NCBI GenBank assembly: GCA_964020155.1 | Contig: OZ026552.1 | Coordinates: 4,779,048-4,843,047 of the forward strand | Source of the DNA: Chondrilla cf. caribensis | Lineage: Eukaryota > Porifera > Demospongiae > Chondrillida > Chondrillidae | DNA: 64,000 nucleotides | Reading direction: 5' to 3' | Part shown: positions 22,835 to 64,000 of the stretch, piece after piece | Numbering within the stretch: the stretch's first letter is position 1 | Layout of the letters: each line of letters opens with the position of its first letter | The notes under the pieces: generated by a model | The model's database searches: none | The model's input: the letters and a program-made list of their open reading frames with translations, nothing else | What the model was told of the DNA's origin: nothing | Made by a program: the position numbers and the translations under genes

Positions 22835-22896
22835 ACTGCTAAGGTCCCTATGAGGATGCCACTTTCACATTCACCTTATTTCTTTTCCACCGTAGC
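21873..22896 (-). pseudogene. Third, decayed SARAF/PDZ duplication unit
   Basis: 21873-21923 is a SARAF signal-peptide exon (MWSTCTVLFVLL) with four bases missing, hence out of frame. 22200-22345 and 22380-22545 resemble the PDZ blocks in degraded form. 22871-22896 equals the SARAF last exon (GYGGKEIR-stop). The middle SARAF exons are absent. Order and spacing differ from copies 1 and 2, so the unit was rearranged. A long interrupted TG array (22555-22832) sits inside. Confidence 0.65.
22555..22832. repeat. (TG)n array with TACGTG interruptions
   Basis: About 278 bp of TG repeats with periodic TACGTG or TACATG variants. 22897-23317 beyond it holds only a fragment of the TAGTGCTG element (about 23087-23225). 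Confidence 0.95.
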
Positions 22897-24009
22897 CTGA
22901 AGAGAAGACACAACCCAACAATATGGCTCTGTAGTTACATATAACTTGTTCGGATTTCAGCAGAGATACAGATCCACCTCTAACTTTCATATTTAAAGTG
23001 AACATGGACGTATTGCTTCTTATGTTCTCTGAGTTCTTCATAGCTTCCACACTCTGTACTGAAGTCTGACCGAAAGGCTATATTAGGGCTGGGAATCAGC
23101 TATAATTTTCAAATTGATTATCAGTATATATTATTAACGATTGATTAATTGACTAATCACTGAAAGTAATTAAGTGGGCGTAACCGGAAACCACTCCCAC
23201 TTTATTAGACTGAGTAGTCATCCAATAGATATACATATACTATATATATAATACATCAGATACATAAGTGTCCCGTAAGGTAATTTTCAAGGGTTGACAA
23301 CTATGTGCACTTCCAGTATAGATAGCGCATTAAATACACAATAATCAGATAGGTCACATTGGATGGGTGGTAAGGTGTCACGATTTCTAGCCTCCAGGTC
23401 ACGCCAGTATAGATGTTCGATTAGCATTATATATGTCACAAGTTACGTTACATTGTTGCCATGTTATTATTTGAACACGTCACTGTTGTCTGGAAACTGC
23501 TTCGACCAAATGTTGATAAGCAGATCTGCAGGATTGAAATGAACTGTGTATTTGAACACACACGTGTACGTACATATCACGAGTATACTGTGTAATTGGA
23601 CAACCAGAGCGACTACATGAGGTGGGATACAATGACCATATAGACATACAGACATTCACCAAGTCACCTACCAACTGTACACGCATGCAAGTATGTACAC
23701 ACACAAACATAGTGTGCGAGACACATACATAGAATACACACTTTACTGTCTGTTTTTGTAATAGGGACTACAGCTCACTTACAAAACAAGTAATAATTCT
23801 ATTGAGGCAAAACAACAAACTACAATACAAACTATACTAACTGCAAAACTATATAAGTTAGAATAAATTATCCTATGTCCACAATTTCCACTATTCCTCC
23901 TAAGGTGACATAGTCCTGTGTGTCACCACACATTGTCCATATACTGTGTGTGTGTACATGACTATGTGTGTCCATGTGCCATGTACATAATCATGTACTG
24001 TTTGCACGC

Positions 24010-33699
<9,690 letters not shown>

Positions 33700-34124
33700 A
33701 GTAGTTAGTCTGCAGGATATGAACCCGCCATTTGCAATAATAACGCGCGAAGGACACGTGATCCATGCACCTACACGTACTTATAATTACTACAAAATAC
33801 AAACTATTATTGTTAATATGATCTGATAAATGTCTTATATAAGATCATGCATGATGCATGCATACATAATGCATGTATACATAATTTATGCATGCATACG
33901 TGCGAAATATATGTAATTATTAAATGATTTAATGTTACATAAACATTTACATATTACATTTTAGTTATGTGAATGATTTAATACATACAAAGATTTCTGC
34001 TGTCAATAATTAAGTTACACAGTTATTACAAAAGAATGAGAATGTACACTACAAAAGATAATAATCCATCCATGCAAATTAGAACCTGTGTTTGTGAAAC
34101 GTAAAACCAATTTGCGTTACAACT

Positions 34125-64000
<29,876 letters not shown>

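Overview
This is animal nuclear DNA, most likely from a sponge (Porifera). The genes have GT-AG introns, introns and intergenic DNA are packed with (CA)n/(TG)n arrays and minisatellites, and the recognisable products (SARAF, MMS22L, mercaptopyruvate sulfurtransferase, a giant cadherin) are animal or holozoan families. The sponge assignment rests mainly on the last gene, which joins cadherin repeats to cohesin/dockerin modules. That mix was described for the 'coherin' cadherins of choanoflagellates and sponges. The species cannot be named from the sequence.

Layout. 1-2.6 kb (+): 3' part of a mercaptopyruvate sulfurtransferase gene. 3.3-4.8 kb (-): an intronless PP-loop protein, convergent with it. 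4.9-25 kb: a duplicated region. It holds a decayed copy of the 3' end of MMS22L (5.9-6.9 kb), SARAF copy 1 (7.5-14.3 kb) with a nested transposon in its last intron, a PDZ-encoding segment (14.6-15.0 kb), SARAF copy 2 (18.3-19.7 kb) followed by a second PDZ segment, then remnants of a third round (21.8-22.9 kb). Small palindromic elements with 7-bp target duplications are scattered here, and the paralogous copies act as empty-site controls. 24.0-33.7 kb (-): the full MMS22L gene, a replication-fork repair factor.

34.1-64 kb (-): one enormous receptor gene that runs off the right edge. Nine exons (A to I) splice in a consistent phase. Exon A is over 21 kb and essentially all coding. Domain order: about 29 cadherin repeats interrupted by two blocks of five VNDxP-type repeats; two tandem cassettes, each TMEM132-like region, cohesin-like domain, furin-type basic site, dockerin-like domain; two FN3 domains; one transmembrane helix; a tyrosine-phosphatase domain with both catalytic motifs altered (WPE for WPD, Lys for the P-loop Arg); and a long Pro/Lys/Glu-rich tail with a repeated short motif.

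This receptor is the most remarkable object in the window. The inferred mechanism is a cleaved adhesion receptor whose halves may be held together by its own cohesin and dockerin, signalling through a probable pseudophosphatase. The exon structures and motifs are seen in the sequence. Family names come from remembered motif similarity and were not checked by any search.
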